A DNA stretch of 64,000 bases from Sphingomonas flavalba (GCF_004796535.1 NZ_SPHY01000002.1:1-64000), one strand, 5' to 3'; shown: positions 20,125 to 29,847, counted from the first letter of the stretch. Numbers and translations are program-made. Notes: generated by a model from the letters alone, not told the origin.

Positions 20125-21597
20125 ATGCGCCTCTCTTTTGCCTCCGCCCGCCCCACCGGTGCCCATGCCCTCGCCTTGCTCGTCACGGGCGGGGGAGCCG
20201 GCAAGGTCAAGGTGGCCGGGCTGGCGGCGGAGGATGCGGAGCTGGTGGCGGCCGCCGTCGCCGGTGCCCGTTTCGACGGAGAAGCGGGAACCGTCGCCGA
20301 ATTCTTTGCGCGTGTCGACGGCACGCCGTGCCGGGTGCTGCTTGTCGGTGTCGGTGCCGGCGCCCCGGTGGATCACGAGCGGGCCGGTGCCGCGCTCACC
20401 GCCCGGCTGTTGAAATCGGGGGCGGAAAAGCTGGTGATCGACCTGTCCGGCACCGATTCCACGGCGGAAGCGGCGGCCGCGCTCGGCGCCGGCGCGGTGC
20501 TGCGCGGCTGGCATTACGACATCCACCGCACCCGCCAGCAGCCGAAGAGCAAGGCGACGCTGGCCGAGGTGGTGCTGGTCGGCGCGCCGGACGGCAGCGA
20601 TGCGGCCTGGGCGCGGGCGGATGCGGTCGCCCAGGGCGTCGGCTTCACCCGCGAGCTGGTGACGGAGCCGGCGAACATCATCTACCCGGAAAGCTTCGTC
20701 GAACGCTGCCTGCCGCTGAAGGAACTGGGCGTCGAGATCACGGTACTGGACGAACCGGCGATGTGCAAGCTCGGCATGGGCGCGCTGCTCGGTGTCGCGC
20801 AGGGCTCGGCGCGGCCGCCGCGCCTGCTCGTGCTGCGCTGGGACGGCACCGGTGGCGGGCAGGACGCGCCGCTGGCGCTGGTCGGCAAGGGCGTGACCTT
20901 CGACACCGGCGGCATCTCGATCAAGCCCGCCGCCGGCATGGAGGACATGAAGTGGGACATGGGCGGCGCCGGCGCCGTCGTCGGCACGATTAAGGCGCTG
21001 GCCCTGCGCAAAGCGAAGGCGCACGTCGTCGGCGTCTGCGGGCTGGTCGAGAACATGCCCGGCGGCAACGCCCAGCGGCCGGGAGACGTCGTGACGTCGA
21101 TGTCCGGCCAGACGATCGAGGTGATCAACACCGATGCGGAAGGACGGCTGGTCCTGTCCGACGCGCTCGCCTGGGTGCAGAAAGTGCACAAGCCGCGCAC
21201 CATCGTCGATTTGGCGACGCTGACCGGGGCGATGATCATCGCGCTCGGCCACGAACATGGCGGCCTGTTCGCCAACGACGATTCGCTGGCCGACCAACTC
21301 CTCGCCGCCGGCAAGGCGTCCGGCGACCCATTGTGGCGCTTCCCGCTTGGCGACGCCTACAACAAGCTGCTCGATTCGCAGATCGCCGACATGAAGAATG
21401 TCGGCCCGCGCTATGCCGGGTCGATCACCGCCGCGCAGTTCCTCCAGCGCTTCGTCAACGACGGCGTCCGCTGGGCGCATCTCGACATCGCCGGCATGGT
21501 CTGGGCGGACAAGCCCGGCGCGGTGTGGGACAAGGGCGCGACCGGCTTCGGCGTGCGTCTGCTCGACCGCTTCGTCGCCGACAATTTCGAGAAATAG
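20125..21597 (+). CDS. pepA: Leucyl aminopeptidase (M17)
   Basis: 490 residues from the ATG at 20125, which has AAGGAAG upstream; an in-frame ATG at 20107 lacks a ribosome site. An N-terminal macro-like domain precedes the M17 catalytic domain. The NTDAEGRLVL signature, KGVTFDTGGISIK with metal-binding lysine and aspartate, and KWDMGGAGAV are all present. It is a cytosolic di-zinc exopeptidase that removes N-terminal residues from peptides. holC follows 7 nt later. Confidence 0.95.
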   Translation: MRLSFASARPTGAHALALLVTGGGAGKVKVAGLAAEDAELVAAAVAGARFDGEAGTVAEFFARVDGTPCRVLLVGVGAGAPVDHERAGAALTARLLKSGAEKLVIDLSGTDSTAEAAAALGAGAVLRGWHYDIHRTRQQPKSKATLAEVVLVGAPDGSDAAWARADAVAQGVGFTRELVTEPANIIYPESFVERCLPLKELGVEITVLDEPAMCKLGMGALLGVAQGSARPPRLLVLRWDGTGGGQDAPLALVGKGVTFDTGGISIKPAAGMEDMKWDMGGAGAVVGTIKALALRKAKAHVVGVCGLVENMPGGNAQRPGDVVTSMSGQTIEVINTDAEGRLVLSDALAWVQKVHKPRTIVDLATLTGAMIIALGHEHGGLFANDDSLADQLLAAGKASGDPLWRFPLGDAYNKLLDSQIADMKNVGPRYAGSITAAQFLQRFVNDGVRWAHLDIAGMVWADKPGAVWDKGATGFGVRLLDRFVADNFEK

Positions 21598-21604
21598 CGC
21601 CGGC

Positions 21605-22045
21605 GTGCAGGTCGATTTCTACCATCTGACCACCAGCCCGGTCGGCGCCGTCCTCCCCCGCATCGCCGAGCGCGTGCTGGGGGAAGGCGGCCGGCTGCTG
21701 GTGGTCAGCGCCGATCCGGCCCAGCGCGATGCCCTCGACCGGGATCTCTGGGCCTACCGCGCCGACGCCTTCCTGCCCCATGCCACGGCCGGCGACGGTG
21801 GCGAGCCGGACCAGCCGGTGCTGATCGCCGAGGCGCCGGTGCCGCTGAACGCCGCCCGCAACATCGCGCTCGTCGATGGCCGCTGGCGTGACGAGGCGAC
21901 CACGTTCGACCGCGCCTTCCACTTCTTCGACGAGGACGGGATAGAGGCCGCCCGCGCCGCCTGGCGCGCGCTCGCCGAGCGCGAGGGCGTCGAACGCCGC
22001 TACTGGAAGCAGGACTCGGCCGGTCGCTGGGCGCAGGTCGCGTAG
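21605..22045 (+). CDS. holC: DNA polymerase III chi subunit
   Basis: 146 residues from a GTG 7 nt after pepA. The N-terminus VQVDFYHLTT and later LWAYRADAFLPHAT and FDRAFHFFDEDG are typical of HolC. Chi links the clamp loader to single-strand-binding protein. The longer open frame upstream overlaps pepA and is not coding. The pepA-holC pair is conserved in proteobacteria. Confidence 0.9.
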   Translation: MQVDFYHLTTSPVGAVLPRIAERVLGEGGRLLVVSADPAQRDALDRDLWAYRADAFLPHATAGDGGEPDQPVLIAEAPVPLNAARNIALVDGRWRDEATTFDRAFHFFDEDGIEAARAAWRALAEREGVERRYWKQDSAGRWAQVA

Positions 22046-22092
22046 AGCAAGCGGGATTCACGCCGCCGGCAAAGGCGGCTACACTCGCCGGC

Positions 22093-22980
22093 GTGAGCCT
22101 GCCGCACCCACTTGCCGTCCGCTGGGGCGACCATCTCCGCCGCGACCGGCGGCGCTCGCCGCACACCGTGCGCGCCTATGTCGCCACCGCCGAGCGGCTG
22201 CTCGCCTTCCTCGCCGGCCATCACGGCCAGGCGGTCGACGGCGCCCTGCTCAAGACGATCGGCACGGCTGACCTGCGCGCTTTCCTCGCCCGGCGTCGGA
22301 ACGACGGCATCGGTAACGCGTCGGCGGCGCGGGAATTATCGGCGGTGCGCGGCTTCCTCGCCTTCGTCGGCGTCGAGGCGCCACGGCTGAAAGGCCCCAG
22401 GGTCAAGCGCGGCGTACCGCGCCCGATTTCACCGGATGAGGCGCTGGCGCTGGCCGACGAAGTGGCCGAAGACGCGCATCAGCCGTGGATCGGCACCCGC
22501 GACTGGGCGGTGCTGCTGCTGCTGTACGGCGCCGGTCTGCGCGTCGGCGAGGCGATGGCGCTGACCGGCGCGGTGCTGCCGATCGGCGAGGCGATGGCGG
22601 TCACCGGCAAGCGCGACAAGACCCGGATCGTGCCGATCCTGCCGCAGGTGCGCGAGGCGATAGAGGCTTATGTCGCCGCCTGTCCCTGGCCGATGGAGAA
22701 GGATGTCGCGCTGTTCCGCGGCGCGCGCGGCGGGCCGCTGTCGGCGGCGCTGGTCCGCCGCGCCGTCCGCAAGGCGCGGGGCCGACTCGGCCTGTCGGAT
22801 CGCACGACGCCGCACGCGCTGCGCCACAGCTTCGCCACCCACCTGCTCGGCCGTGGCGCCGACTTGCGCGCGCTGCAGGAACTGCTCGGCCACGCCAGTC
22901 TCAGCTCGACCCAGATCTACACCGCCGTAGACGCCGCCCACCTGCTCGACGTCTACCGCAACGCCCACCCCCGCGCCTGA
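22093..22980 (+). CDS. xerC: Tyrosine recombinase XerC
   Basis: 295 residues from GTG. An N-terminal SAM-like core-binding domain is followed by a catalytic domain with the full active-site set: Arg in GAGLRVGEAMAL, Lys in VTGKRDKTR, the HALRHSFATHLL box, LLGHASLSSTQIYT and the nucleophilic Tyr within STQIYT. Length and motifs fit the chromosomal dimer-resolution enzyme acting with XerD at dif, rather than a phage or island integrase. The neighbours are housekeeping genes, supporting this. Confidence 0.92.
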   Translation: MSLPHPLAVRWGDHLRRDRRRSPHTVRAYVATAERLLAFLAGHHGQAVDGALLKTIGTADLRAFLARRRNDGIGNASAARELSAVRGFLAFVGVEAPRLKGPRVKRGVPRPISPDEALALADEVAEDAHQPWIGTRDWAVLLLLYGAGLRVGEAMALTGAVLPIGEAMAVTGKRDKTRIVPILPQVREAIEAYVAACPWPMEKDVALFRGARGGPLSAALVRRAVRKARGRLGLSDRTTPHALRHSFATHLLGRGADLRALQELLGHASLSSTQIYTAVDAAHLLDVYRNAHPRA

Positions 22981-22982
22981 TT

Positions 22983-23582
22983 TCAGCGTTCAGGCCGCCA
23001 GAACAGCACCCGCCACACATACACCGCCAGAACCGCCAGGATCACCGCGCTCGACAGCGGGCCGAGCACCAGTTCGACATCGGCGAACCGCTTGCCCAGC
23101 ATATAACCCGCCACCGCCAGCATCGCCGTCCAGCCGGCGGTGCCGATCGTCGACCACAGCAGGAACGGCGCCGTCTTCATGCCGAGCAGCCCGGCCGGGA
23201 TCGAGATCAGCGAGCGCACCGTCGGCAGCATCCGTCCGAACAGGATCAGCGGCGCGCCATAGCGTTCGAACAGCGCCTCGCCGCGCTCGATCTCGCGCCA
23301 GTCGATGGTCAGCCAGCGGCCGAACCGGTCGATCAGCGGGCGGAACCGGGCGATGCCGATCGCCCGCGCCAGCAGGTACCAGGCGTAATTGCCCGCCATC
23401 GCGCCGATCGTGCCGCTGACGATCACCCCCCAAAGGCTCATATAGCCGCGCGCCGCGCCAACCCCGGCGACCGACATGATGACTTCTGACGGGATCGGCG
23501 GGAACACCGTTTCCAGGAACATCAGCAGCGCGACGCCCAGATAGCCGGCGTCCTCGATCAGGCGGATCACCCAGTCGGTCAT
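22983..23582 (-). CDS. DedA family membrane protein
   Basis: 199 residues from the ATG at 23582 (start MTDWVIRLIEDAGYLG). It has the SNARE-associated/DedA core with FLETVFPPIPSEVIM and the later GRMLPTVRSLISIPAGLLGM, and four to five membrane segments. Members are proposed lipid flippases needed for envelope homeostasis. The ATG overlaps the gshB stop by 4 nt, so it is translationally coupled to gshB. It is convergent with xerC across 2 nt. Confidence 0.92.
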   Translation of the reverse strand: MTDWVIRLIEDAGYLGVALLMFLETVFPPIPSEVIMSVAGVGAARGYMSLWGVIVSGTIGAMAGNYAWYLLARAIGIARFRPLIDRFGRWLTIDWREIERGEALFERYGAPLILFGRMLPTVRSLISIPAGLLGMKTAPFLLWSTIGTAGWTAMLAVAGYMLGKRFADVELVLGPLSSAVILAVLAVYVWRVLFWRPER

Positions 23583-24532
23583 CGTGCCGCCAGCCGCGCT
23601 TCGATCGCGTCCCAGATCATCGCGCCGGTATCGGTCCCGTTGAACGCATCCATGCCGACAAAGCCGGTCGGTGAGGTGACGTTGATCTCGGTCAGCCATT
23701 TGCCGCCGATCACGTCGATGCCGACGAACACCAGCCCGCGCCGCTTCAGTTCAGGCCCCAGCGCGGCGCAGATTTCCAGCTCGGTCTCGGTCAGCGTCGT
23801 CGGCGCCGCACGCCCGCCGACCGCCAGGTTGGACCGGATCTCGCCTTCGCCCGGAATGCGGTTGATGCCGCCGGCGACGACGCCGTCGACCAGGATGATC
23901 CGCTTGTCGCCCGATACCACGTCGGGAATGAACGCCTGCAGCATGTGCGGCTCGCGATAGGCGGTGTTGAATACCTCGATCAGCGACGACAGGTTGGCGT
24001 CGCCGCGCCCGATCTTGAATATCGCCTTACCGCCGTTGCCGTGCAGCGGCTTGACGACGATCTCGCCGTGCTGGTCGAGGAACTTCCGCGCTTCGTCCAG
24101 GCTGCGGGTGACCAGCGTCGGCGGCATGAACCGCGCATAATCGAGCACCAGAATCTTCTCCGGTGCGTTGCGGACGGACGCCGGGTCGTTGACCACCAGC
24201 GTCCGGTCGGCAATCCGCTCCAGCAAGTGGGTGGCGGTGATATAGCCCAGGTCGAACGGCGGGTCCTGGCGCATCAGCACCACGTCCGCCTCGCTGCCCA
24301 GGTCGAGCGCCACCGGGTCGCCGGCGGTGAAATGGTCGCCCGCCACCCGCTTGACGGTCACCGGCCGCGCCTTGGCCCATACCCGGCCGTCGGCGTAGCT
24401 CAGGTCCTCCGCCGCGTAATGGAACAGCCGGTGCCCGCGCGCCTGCGCCGACAGCATCAGGGCAAAGCTCGAATCGCCGGCGATCTTGATCGTCTCCAGC
24501 GGGTCCATCTGGACCGCGACGGTAAGGGACAT
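23579..24532 (-). CDS. gshB: Glutathione synthetase
   Basis: 317 residues, ATG at 24532. ATP-grasp fold with the pre-ATP domain starting LTVAVQMDPLETIKIAGDSS, the MRQDPPFDLGYI substrate block, VVKPLHGNGGKAIFKI (ATP binding), and the C-terminal EINVTSPTGF magnesium-site motif. It joins glycine to gamma-glutamylcysteine. yraN lies 50 nt upstream on the same strand and dedA overlaps downstream. Confidence 0.97.
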   Translation of the reverse strand: MSLTVAVQMDPLETIKIAGDSSFALMLSAQARGHRLFHYAAEDLSYADGRVWAKARPVTVKRVAGDHFTAGDPVALDLGSEADVVLMRQDPPFDLGYITATHLLERIADRTLVVNDPASVRNAPEKILVLDYARFMPPTLVTRSLDEARKFLDQHGEIVVKPLHGNGGKAIFKIGRGDANLSSLIEVFNTAYREPHMLQAFIPDVVSGDKRIILVDGVVAGGINRIPGEGEIRSNLAVGGRAAPTTLTETELEICAALGPELKRRGLVFVGIDVIGGKWLTEINVTSPTGFVGMDAFNGTDTGAMIWDAIEARLAAR

Positions 24533-24582
24533 TGGCGGGGCACTCCTTGTCGGCCGCGCTCTACGGGCTGGCGGCGGCCTTG

Positions 24583-24942
24583 TCACCCATGCCAGGCATT
24601 GGCGATGTGGCGGGGCAGGCGGCCCGGCGCGACGAGGATCACGTCGATGCGGATCGTGTCGGCGCCCGCGGCATAGCGGAACGCGAGCAGCGCCGCCGCC
24701 GCTGCGACCCGCTTCAGCCGCTGCCGGTCGATCGCATGGTCGAGCGCCGCGGCGCGCGTCCGGTGCTTGACCTCGACGAAGGCGACGGTGCGCCCGCGCC
24801 GTGCGACAAGGTCTATCTCGCCCACCGCCGTGCGCACCCGCCGGTCGACGATCCGCCAGCCGTGCAGGCGCAGCCACCAGGCGGCGACCGTCTCGCCGCG
24901 CCGGCCATGGCGCTCCGCCGTCCGTCGCGCCTGCGCGGTCAT
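24583..24942 (-). CDS. yraN: YraN family protein (UPF0102)
   Basis: 119 residues, nuclease-like fold: RRGETVAAWWLRLHGWRIVDRRVRT, VGEIDLVARRGRTVAFVEVKHR with the D...EVK motif of restriction-endonuclease-like proteins. The biochemical role is unsettled. The ATG overlaps the rsmI stop (ATGA). The rsmI-yraN adjacency matches the E. coli yra neighbourhood. Confidence 0.92.
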   Translation of the reverse strand: MTAQARRTAERHGRRGETVAAWWLRLHGWRIVDRRVRTAVGEIDLVARRGRTVAFVEVKHRTRAAALDHAIDRQRLKRVAAAAALLAFRYAAGADTIRIDVILVAPGRLPRHIANAWHG

Positions 24943-25778
24943 CCGCCGCCTTTCAGCGCCATCGCCCGCGCATAGAGCGCCTTGCGGTCGGCGCCGGTCG
25001 CCTTCGCCACTTCGCCCGCCGCCTTGGCCGGGGGCAGGCGGGTCAGCGCCTCGGCCAGCGCCGCGTCGATCGCGCCGGCGTCGGGGGCGGGCGCCGCGCC
25101 CGGCGGCGCCACCACCACCACGATCTCGCCCTTCGGCGGTGCCTCGGCATAGCGCGCGGCCAGATCGGCCAGCGTACCGGTCACACATTCCTCGAACCGC
25201 TTGCTGATCTCGCGCGCCACCGCCGCCTCGCGCCCGCCCAGCCCAGCGGCCAGCGCGGCAAGGCAGTCGCCCAGACGCGGCCCCGATTCGTACAGCACCA
25301 GCGTCGCGCGAACCGTCGCCACCTCGGCGATCGCCTGCGCCCGCGCCGCCGCCTTGGCGGGCAGGAAGCCCAGGAACAGGAATCGGTCGGTCGGCAGCCC
25401 GGCCAGGGTCAGCGCCGCGATCGCCGCACAGGGGCCGGGCAGGGTGGTGACCGTAACCCCCGCCGCCCGCGCATCGCGCACCAGCTTGAAGCCGGGGTCG
25501 GAGATCAGCGGCGTGCCCGCGTCGGAGACCAGCGCCACCGCCTGCGTCGCCATCCGCGCGATCAGCTCCGGCCGCATCCGGTCGGCATTATGGTCGTGAT
25601 AGGGCAGCATCGGCCGTTTGATGCCCAGATGGTGGAGCAGCTTGGCGGTCACCCGGCTGTCCTCGACCGCAATCAGGTTGGCCGCCGCCAGCACCTGTCC
25701 GGCGCGCGGAGACAGATCGGACAAGTTGCCGATCGGCGTCGCGACGATGTAGAGGCCGGGTTCCAGAGTTTCGTTCAT
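24939..25778 (-). CDS. rsmI: 16S rRNA (cytidine-1402-2'-O)-methyltransferase
   Basis: 279 residues. A tetrapyrrole-methylase-type fold with LYIVATPIGNLSDLSPRA at the N-terminus, EDSRVTAKLLHHLGI, SDAGTPLISDPG and LPGPCAAIAAL, all RsmI hallmarks. It 2'-O-methylates C1402 in the decoding centre. Its ATG is only 12 nt from the ATG of the divergent LpoA-like gene, so each promoter probably lies inside the other coding region. Confidence 0.95.
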   Translation of the reverse strand: MNETLEPGLYIVATPIGNLSDLSPRAGQVLAAANLIAVEDSRVTAKLLHHLGIKRPMLPYHDHNADRMRPELIARMATQAVALVSDAGTPLISDPGFKLVRDARAAGVTVTTLPGPCAAIAALTLAGLPTDRFLFLGFLPAKAAARAQAIAEVATVRATLVLYESGPRLGDCLAALAAGLGGREAAVAREISKRFEECVTGTLADLAARYAEAPPKGEIVVVVAPPGAAPAPDAGAIDAALAEALTRLPPAKAAGEVAKATGADRKALYARAMALKGGG

Positions 25779-25790
25779 AAGGGAATCGTC

Positions 25791-26975
25791 ATGGCAGAGG
25801 CATATGCGGCGCCGCAACCGCGTCCTTGGGGGTTGGCGCGGCTGGCGGGCCTGGCAATGGCGCTTCTTATCGCCGGCTGCTCCACGGTCGTGCCGCGCGG
25901 CCAGCCGCCGGCGCCGCCGCCGCCGACCACGCAGCCCGGCCCGGTCGACAACCAGTTGCCGACCGATACCGAACGCCATCGCATCGCCGTGCTGGTGCCG
26001 ACCACGGGTTCGGTCGCGGCGGTCGGCCAGTCGATTGCCAACGCCGCGAACCTCGCCGTGCTCGATACCGGCGGCCAGCGCATCCGCGTCACCGTCTATG
26101 ACACCGCGCCCGGCGCCGCCGCCGCCGCGCAGCGCGCGCTCGCCGACGGCAACAAGCTGATCCTCGGCCCGCTGCTCGCCGACGACGTCCGCGCCGTCGC
26201 CCCGCTCGCCCAGCGCGCCAATGTGCCGCTGATCAGCTTTTCCAACGATGTCAGCGTCGCCGGGCGCGGCACCTTCATCATGGGCTACAACCCGGTCCAG
26301 TCGATCGACCGGGTGGTCCGCTATGCCCGTTCGCGCGGCGTCGCCCGCTTCGCCGGGCTGATGCCGGCCGGCACTTATGGCCAGCGCGCGGCGACGGCGA
26401 TGATCCGCTCGGTCGAATCGGCCGGCGGGCAGGTCGTCGCCATGCAGAATTTCGACCGCAGCCGCACATCGCTGGCCGCGGCGATCGGCAAGCTGCCGAA
26501 GAATGGCTACGACGCGGTGCTGATCGCCGACAGCGGCCGCATCGCGCTGCAGGCGGCGCCACTGGTTCGCAAGGAAGGCGGGGCGGACGCGCGCATCCTC
26601 GGCACCGAATTGTGGAACACCGAAACCAATCTCGGCGCCAGCCCGGCGATGGCCGGCGCCTGGTTCGCCAGCGTGTCGGACGGCCTCTACAACCAGCTAG
26701 CCGGCAAGTATCGCGGCCGATACGCCGCCGCGCCCTATCGCATCGCCAGCCTTGGCTATGACGGGGTGCTGCTCGCCACCCGCATCGCGCAGGACTGGCG
26801 CGTCGGCACCGCCTTCCCGGTCCAGCGGCTGACCGACAGCGGCGGTTTCGCCGGCATCGACGGTGCTTTCCGCTTCGGCCGCGACGGCGTTGCCGAACGC
26901 GCGCTGGAAGTAAAGCAGATCGGCGGCGGCGGCTTCACCGTCGCCTCGCCCGCCCCGGCTCGCTTCGGCGAATAA
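25791..26975 (+). CDS. LpoA-like penicillin-binding protein activator lipoprotein
   Basis: 394 residues from the ATG at 25791 (AAGGG upstream); a much longer open frame upstream is antisense to rsmI. The signal ends in the lipobox LIAGC with Cys30. A Pro-rich linker follows, then a periplasmic-binding-protein-like domain (RIAVLVPTTGSVAAVGQSI..., LILGPLLADDVRAVAPLA). This matches the C-terminal domain of LpoA, which stimulates PBP1A from the outer membrane. The divergent rsmI-yraN neighbourhood is the same as for E. coli lpoA. The N-terminal TPR domain of E. coli LpoA is absent. Confidence 0.85.
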   Translation: MAEAYAAPQPRPWGLARLAGLAMALLIAGCSTVVPRGQPPAPPPPTTQPGPVDNQLPTDTERHRIAVLVPTTGSVAAVGQSIANAANLAVLDTGGQRIRVTVYDTAPGAAAAAQRALADGNKLILGPLLADDVRAVAPLAQRANVPLISFSNDVSVAGRGTFIMGYNPVQSIDRVVRYARSRGVARFAGLMPAGTYGQRAATAMIRSVESAGGQVVAMQNFDRSRTSLAAAIGKLPKNGYDAVLIADSGRIALQAAPLVRKEGGADARILGTELWNTETNLGASPAMAGAWFASVSDGLYNQLAGKYRGRYAAAPYRIASLGYDGVLLATRIAQDWRVGTAFPVQRLTDSGGFAGIDGAFRFGRDGVAERALEVKQIGGGGFTVASPAPARFGE

Positions 26976-26991
26976 GGGCGGGGGCCGCCGT

Positions 26992-28143
26992 CTACACCCC
27001 CGCGACGACGATTTCCGCCAGGATCGAGTCGAGCAGCAGCATCCCCGCGTCGCTGACCGTCAGCCGGTCGCCGGTCAGCGTCACCAGTTCGTGCCCGGCC
27101 AGCCGCTCGACCGCCGCCCGGTCGACCAGCCGGTCGCACCCGGTGCGCCGGGCGATATGCGCCAGGTCGACCCCCTCGCTCAGCCGCAGGCCCATCAGCA
27201 GCGCCTCGCTCGCCCGCGCCGCCGGGCTCAGCGCGTCCTCGCGGACGATGCCGTGGCCGTTGCGGGCGACCGCGCTCAGGAAATTCTCCGGCTTGCGATG
27301 GCGCTCGCTCGCCTGCGCCAGCCGCCGGCCGTGCGCGCCGGGGCCGACGCCCAGATAATCGTCGTAGCGCCAGTAGGACAGGTTGTGCCGGCTCGCCTCG
27401 CCGGGCCGGGCATGGTTCGACACTTCGTAGGCGGCAAGGCCGGCGGCGGCGGTCATCGCCCGGGTCAGTTCGAACAGCGTCGCACCATGGTCGGGGTCGA
27501 CCGGGCGCAGCGCGCCGTTCGCGACCAGCGTCGCGAAGCGGGTGCCCGGCTCGATCGTCAACTGGTAGAGCGACAGATGGCCGGTGCCAAAGCCGATCGC
27601 CCGCGCCAGTTCGGTCTCCCACGCCACCGCGCTCTGTTCCGGCCGGGCATAGATCAGGTCGAAGCTGACCCTGTCGAACGCAGCCTGCGCCGTCTCCAGC
27701 GCCCGCAGCCCCTCGTCGACGCCGTGGGCGCGGCCAAGGAAGGCCAGCACCGCATCGTCCAGCGCCTGCAGGCCGAGCGAGACGCGGTTGACCCCGGCCG
27801 CCGCCAGATCGGCGAAGCGCGCCGCCTCGACCGAGGACGGGTTGGCCTCCAGCGTGATCTCGATGCCGTCGGCGAAGCCCCAGTGCCGCTCCGCCGCCGC
27901 GATCAGCGCCGCGACGGTGGCTGGCGGCATCAGCGACGGCGTGCCGCCGCCGAAGAAGATCGAGGTCAGGGGCCGCCCCGGCACCAGCGCCGCCTCATGC
28001 GCCAGGTCGGCGAGCAGCGCCTGTTGCCATGCCGCTTCGTCGATCGTCGCGCGGACATGGCTGTTGAAATCGCAATAAGGGCATTTGGAGACGCAGAACG
28101 GCCAGTGGATGTACAGCGCCAGCGGTTCGGGGGAAGGGGTCAG
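26992..28143 (-). CDS. hemW: Radical SAM heme chaperone HemW
   Basis: 383 residues if translation begins at CTG 28143, overlapping the rdgB TGA by 3 nt (CTGA). No ATG, GTG or TTG exists in frame between the upstream stop near 28260 and GTG 27984. Starting at that GTG would delete the radical-SAM motif CX3CX2C (CVSKCPYC) and the YIHWPFC block. GAAGG lies 10 nt upstream of the CTG. Further motifs: [27 protein letters not shown]. HemW is thought to deliver heme to respiratory proteins. It is the last gene of rph-rdgB-hemW. Confidence 0.85.
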   Translation of the reverse strand: MTPSPEPLALYIHWPFCVSKCPYCDFNSHVRATIDEAAWQQALLADLAHEAALVPGRPLTSIFFGGGTPSLMPPATVAALIAAAERHWGFADGIEITLEANPSSVEAARFADLAAAGVNRVSLGLQALDDAVLAFLGRAHGVDEGLRALETAQAAFDRVSFDLIYARPEQSAVAWETELARAIGFGTGHLSLYQLTIEPGTRFATLVANGALRPVDPDHGATLFELTRAMTAAAGLAAYEVSNHARPGEASRHNLSYWRYDDYLGVGPGAHGRRLAQASERHRKPENFLSAVARNGHGIVREDALSPAARASEALLMGLRLSEGVDLAHIARRTGCDRLVDRAAVERLAGHELVTLTGDRLTVSDAGMLLLDSILAEIVVAGV

Positions 28144-28811
28144 AGCAACGCCGCCTTCAGCATGGCGAAGGCGGCGGCACGGTGGCTGATCCGGTGCTTG
28201 GCCTCCGGCTCCATCTCGCCGAACGTCTCGGCATGGCCGTTCGGCAGGAAGAACGGGTCATAGCCGAATCCGCGTTCGCCGCGCGGTGGCCAGACCAGCA
28301 CGCCGTCGACCCGCCCTTCGAAGCTCTCGACATGGCCGTCCGGCCAGGCGACCGACAGCGCGCAGACGAAATGCGCATCGCGCGGCGTATCGGGGCCAAG
28401 CGCCAGGAGATGCTCGTGGACCAGCCGCATCGCATAGCCGAAATCCTTCTCCGCTCCTCCCTCCGCCGGGCTTCCGTCGACGCTGCGCGCCGGCGGAGCC
28501 TTGAAGCCCGGCTGCGCCCAACGGGCGGAAAAGATACCAGGATCGCCGCCAAGGGCCTCGACGCACAGGCCGCTGTCGTCGGCCAGCGCCGGCAGGCCGG
28601 ACAGGTCGGCGGCCAGCCGCGCCTTCAACTCGGCATTGGCGATGAAGCTGGTGCCGGTTTCCTCCGGCTCGGGCAGGCCCAGCGTCGCCGCCGATACCGG
28701 CTCGATCCCCGCCGGGCCGAGCAGCGCGGCGATCTCGCGGACCTTGCCGGCATTGTGGCTGGCGACGACCAGCCGCCCGGCGGCAAGCTTGCGGCTGGCC
28801 TGGTAGTTCAT
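28140..28811 (-). CDS. rdgB: XTP/dITP diphosphatase
   Basis: 223 residues. It begins with the nucleotide-binding [13 protein letters not shown], then [31 protein letters not shown] and the substrate-specificity stretch [13 protein letters not shown], followed by SHRAAAF. It hydrolyses deaminated purine triphosphates before they enter DNA or RNA. The start overlaps the rph stop by 4 nt, and its own stop overlaps the hemW start. Confidence 0.95.
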   Translation of the reverse strand: MNYQASRKLAAGRLVVASHNAGKVREIAALLGPAGIEPVSAATLGLPEPEETGTSFIANAELKARLAADLSGLPALADDSGLCVEALGGDPGIFSARWAQPGFKAPPARSVDGSPAEGGAEKDFGYAMRLVHEHLLALGPDTPRDAHFVCALSVAWPDGHVESFEGRVDGVLVWPPRGERGFGYDPFFLPNGHAETFGEMEPEAKHRISHRAAAFAMLKAALL

Positions 28812-29524
28812 CCGGCGATCGCCCGGTCCTGCGCGGTGAAAATCTCGGTGCAGCCGATCCGGGCAAGGCGCAACAGGCGCAACAGGGCCTCCTCGTCATA
28901 GGGCGCGCCTTCGGCCGTCGCCTGCGCCTCGGCGATGTTGCCGTCGCCGGTCAGCACGAAATTGGCGTCGGCGCCGGCATTGCTGTCTTCGGCATAATCC
29001 AGGTCGAGCACCGGGGTTCCCTGATAGATACCGCAACTGATCGCCGCGACTTTCTGGACGATCGGGTCCTCGCTCAGCAGGCCCTGCCGCATCAGCCCGT
29101 CGACCGCCAGGCGCAACGCCACCCACGCGCCGGAGATCGAGGCGGTGCGGGTGCCGCCGTCGGCCTGGATGACGTCGCAGTCGACGGTGATCTGGCGTTC
29201 GCCCAGCTTCTTCAGGTCGACAACGGCGCGCAGCGACCGGCCGATCAGCCGCTGAATTTCCTGCGTACGGCCGGATTGCTTGCCTTTCGCCGCCTCGCGG
29301 CTGCCGCGGGTGTGGGTGGCGCGGGGCAGCATGCCGTATTCCGCCGTCACCCAGCCTTCGCCCTTGCCGCGCAGCCACGGCGGCAGCCGCTCCTCGACGG
29401 AGGCGGTGACCAGCACCTTGGTATCGCCGAACCCGATCAGCACCGATCCTTCGGCGTGGCGGGTAAAATTCGGCGTGATGGTGATGGCTCGCATCTGGTC
29501 TGGCGCGCGGCCGGAAGGGCGCAT
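28808..29524 (-). CDS. rph: Ribonuclease PH
   Basis: 238 residues, exactly the usual RNase PH length, starting [14 protein letters not shown]. It has [38 protein letters not shown], and [16 protein letters not shown] with the conserved phosphate/metal-site residues. This phosphorolytic exoribonuclease trims tRNA 3' ends. A longer frame upstream of the ATG is not supported by homology. It is divergent from the small membrane protein at 29642. Confidence 0.96.
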   Translation of the reverse strand: MRPSGRAPDQMRAITITPNFTRHAEGSVLIGFGDTKVLVTASVEERLPPWLRGKGEGWVTAEYGMLPRATHTRGSREAAKGKQSGRTQEIQRLIGRSLRAVVDLKKLGERQITVDCDVIQADGGTRTASISGAWVALRLAVDGLMRQGLLSEDPIVQKVAAISCGIYQGTPVLDLDYAEDSNAGADANFVLTGDGNIAEAQATAEGAPYDEEALLRLLRLARIGCTEIFTAQDRAIAG

Positions 29525-29641
29525 GATATGTCCTTGTTGCTGGTGGCAGGTGGTTCGGCCCGGGCTGTAGCCCCAGCCGCCGCGCCATGCCACCCCCTCT
29601 TGCTCTTGCCACTCGCGCCGCCGCATGCTCAAAGCAGCGGC

Positions 29642-29830
29642 ATGCGCAGGGCACTCATCATCATCGGCGTCGTCGCCGCGCTGGTCGGCTTCTGGTGGCT
29701 GGGGCAGGGGACGGAGGTCATTCGCTGGCCGGCCTCGTCGATGCTGGGCGAACCGTTCTGGGTCACCGCTGGCTCGGCGCTCGGCGCGCTCGGGCTGGTG
29801 CTGATCCTGATCGCCCGCCGCATCCGTTGA
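29642..29830 (+). CDS. Small two-segment membrane protein
   Basis: 62 residues starting from the ATG at 29642 ([19 protein letters not shown]). It has two hydrophobic helices (residues 4-20 and 41-57) joined by a short polar loop, and a basic C-terminus ARRIR. The larger open frame upstream overlaps rph in antisense and is not coding. No ribosome site stands out. It sits between rph (divergent) and hrcA (53 nt downstream). Function unknown. Confidence 0.65.
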   Translation: MRRALIIIGVVAALVGFWWLGQGTEVIRWPASSMLGEPFWVTAGSALGALGLVLILIARRIR

Positions 29831-29847
29831 TCCGCCGCCCGGCGACG

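Noticed and set aside
22093-22980. Tyrosine recombinase as a marker of an integrated element
   Set aside because: Length, motifs and location beside pepA-holC fit chromosomal XerC; no attachment-site duplication or mobile genes are nearby.
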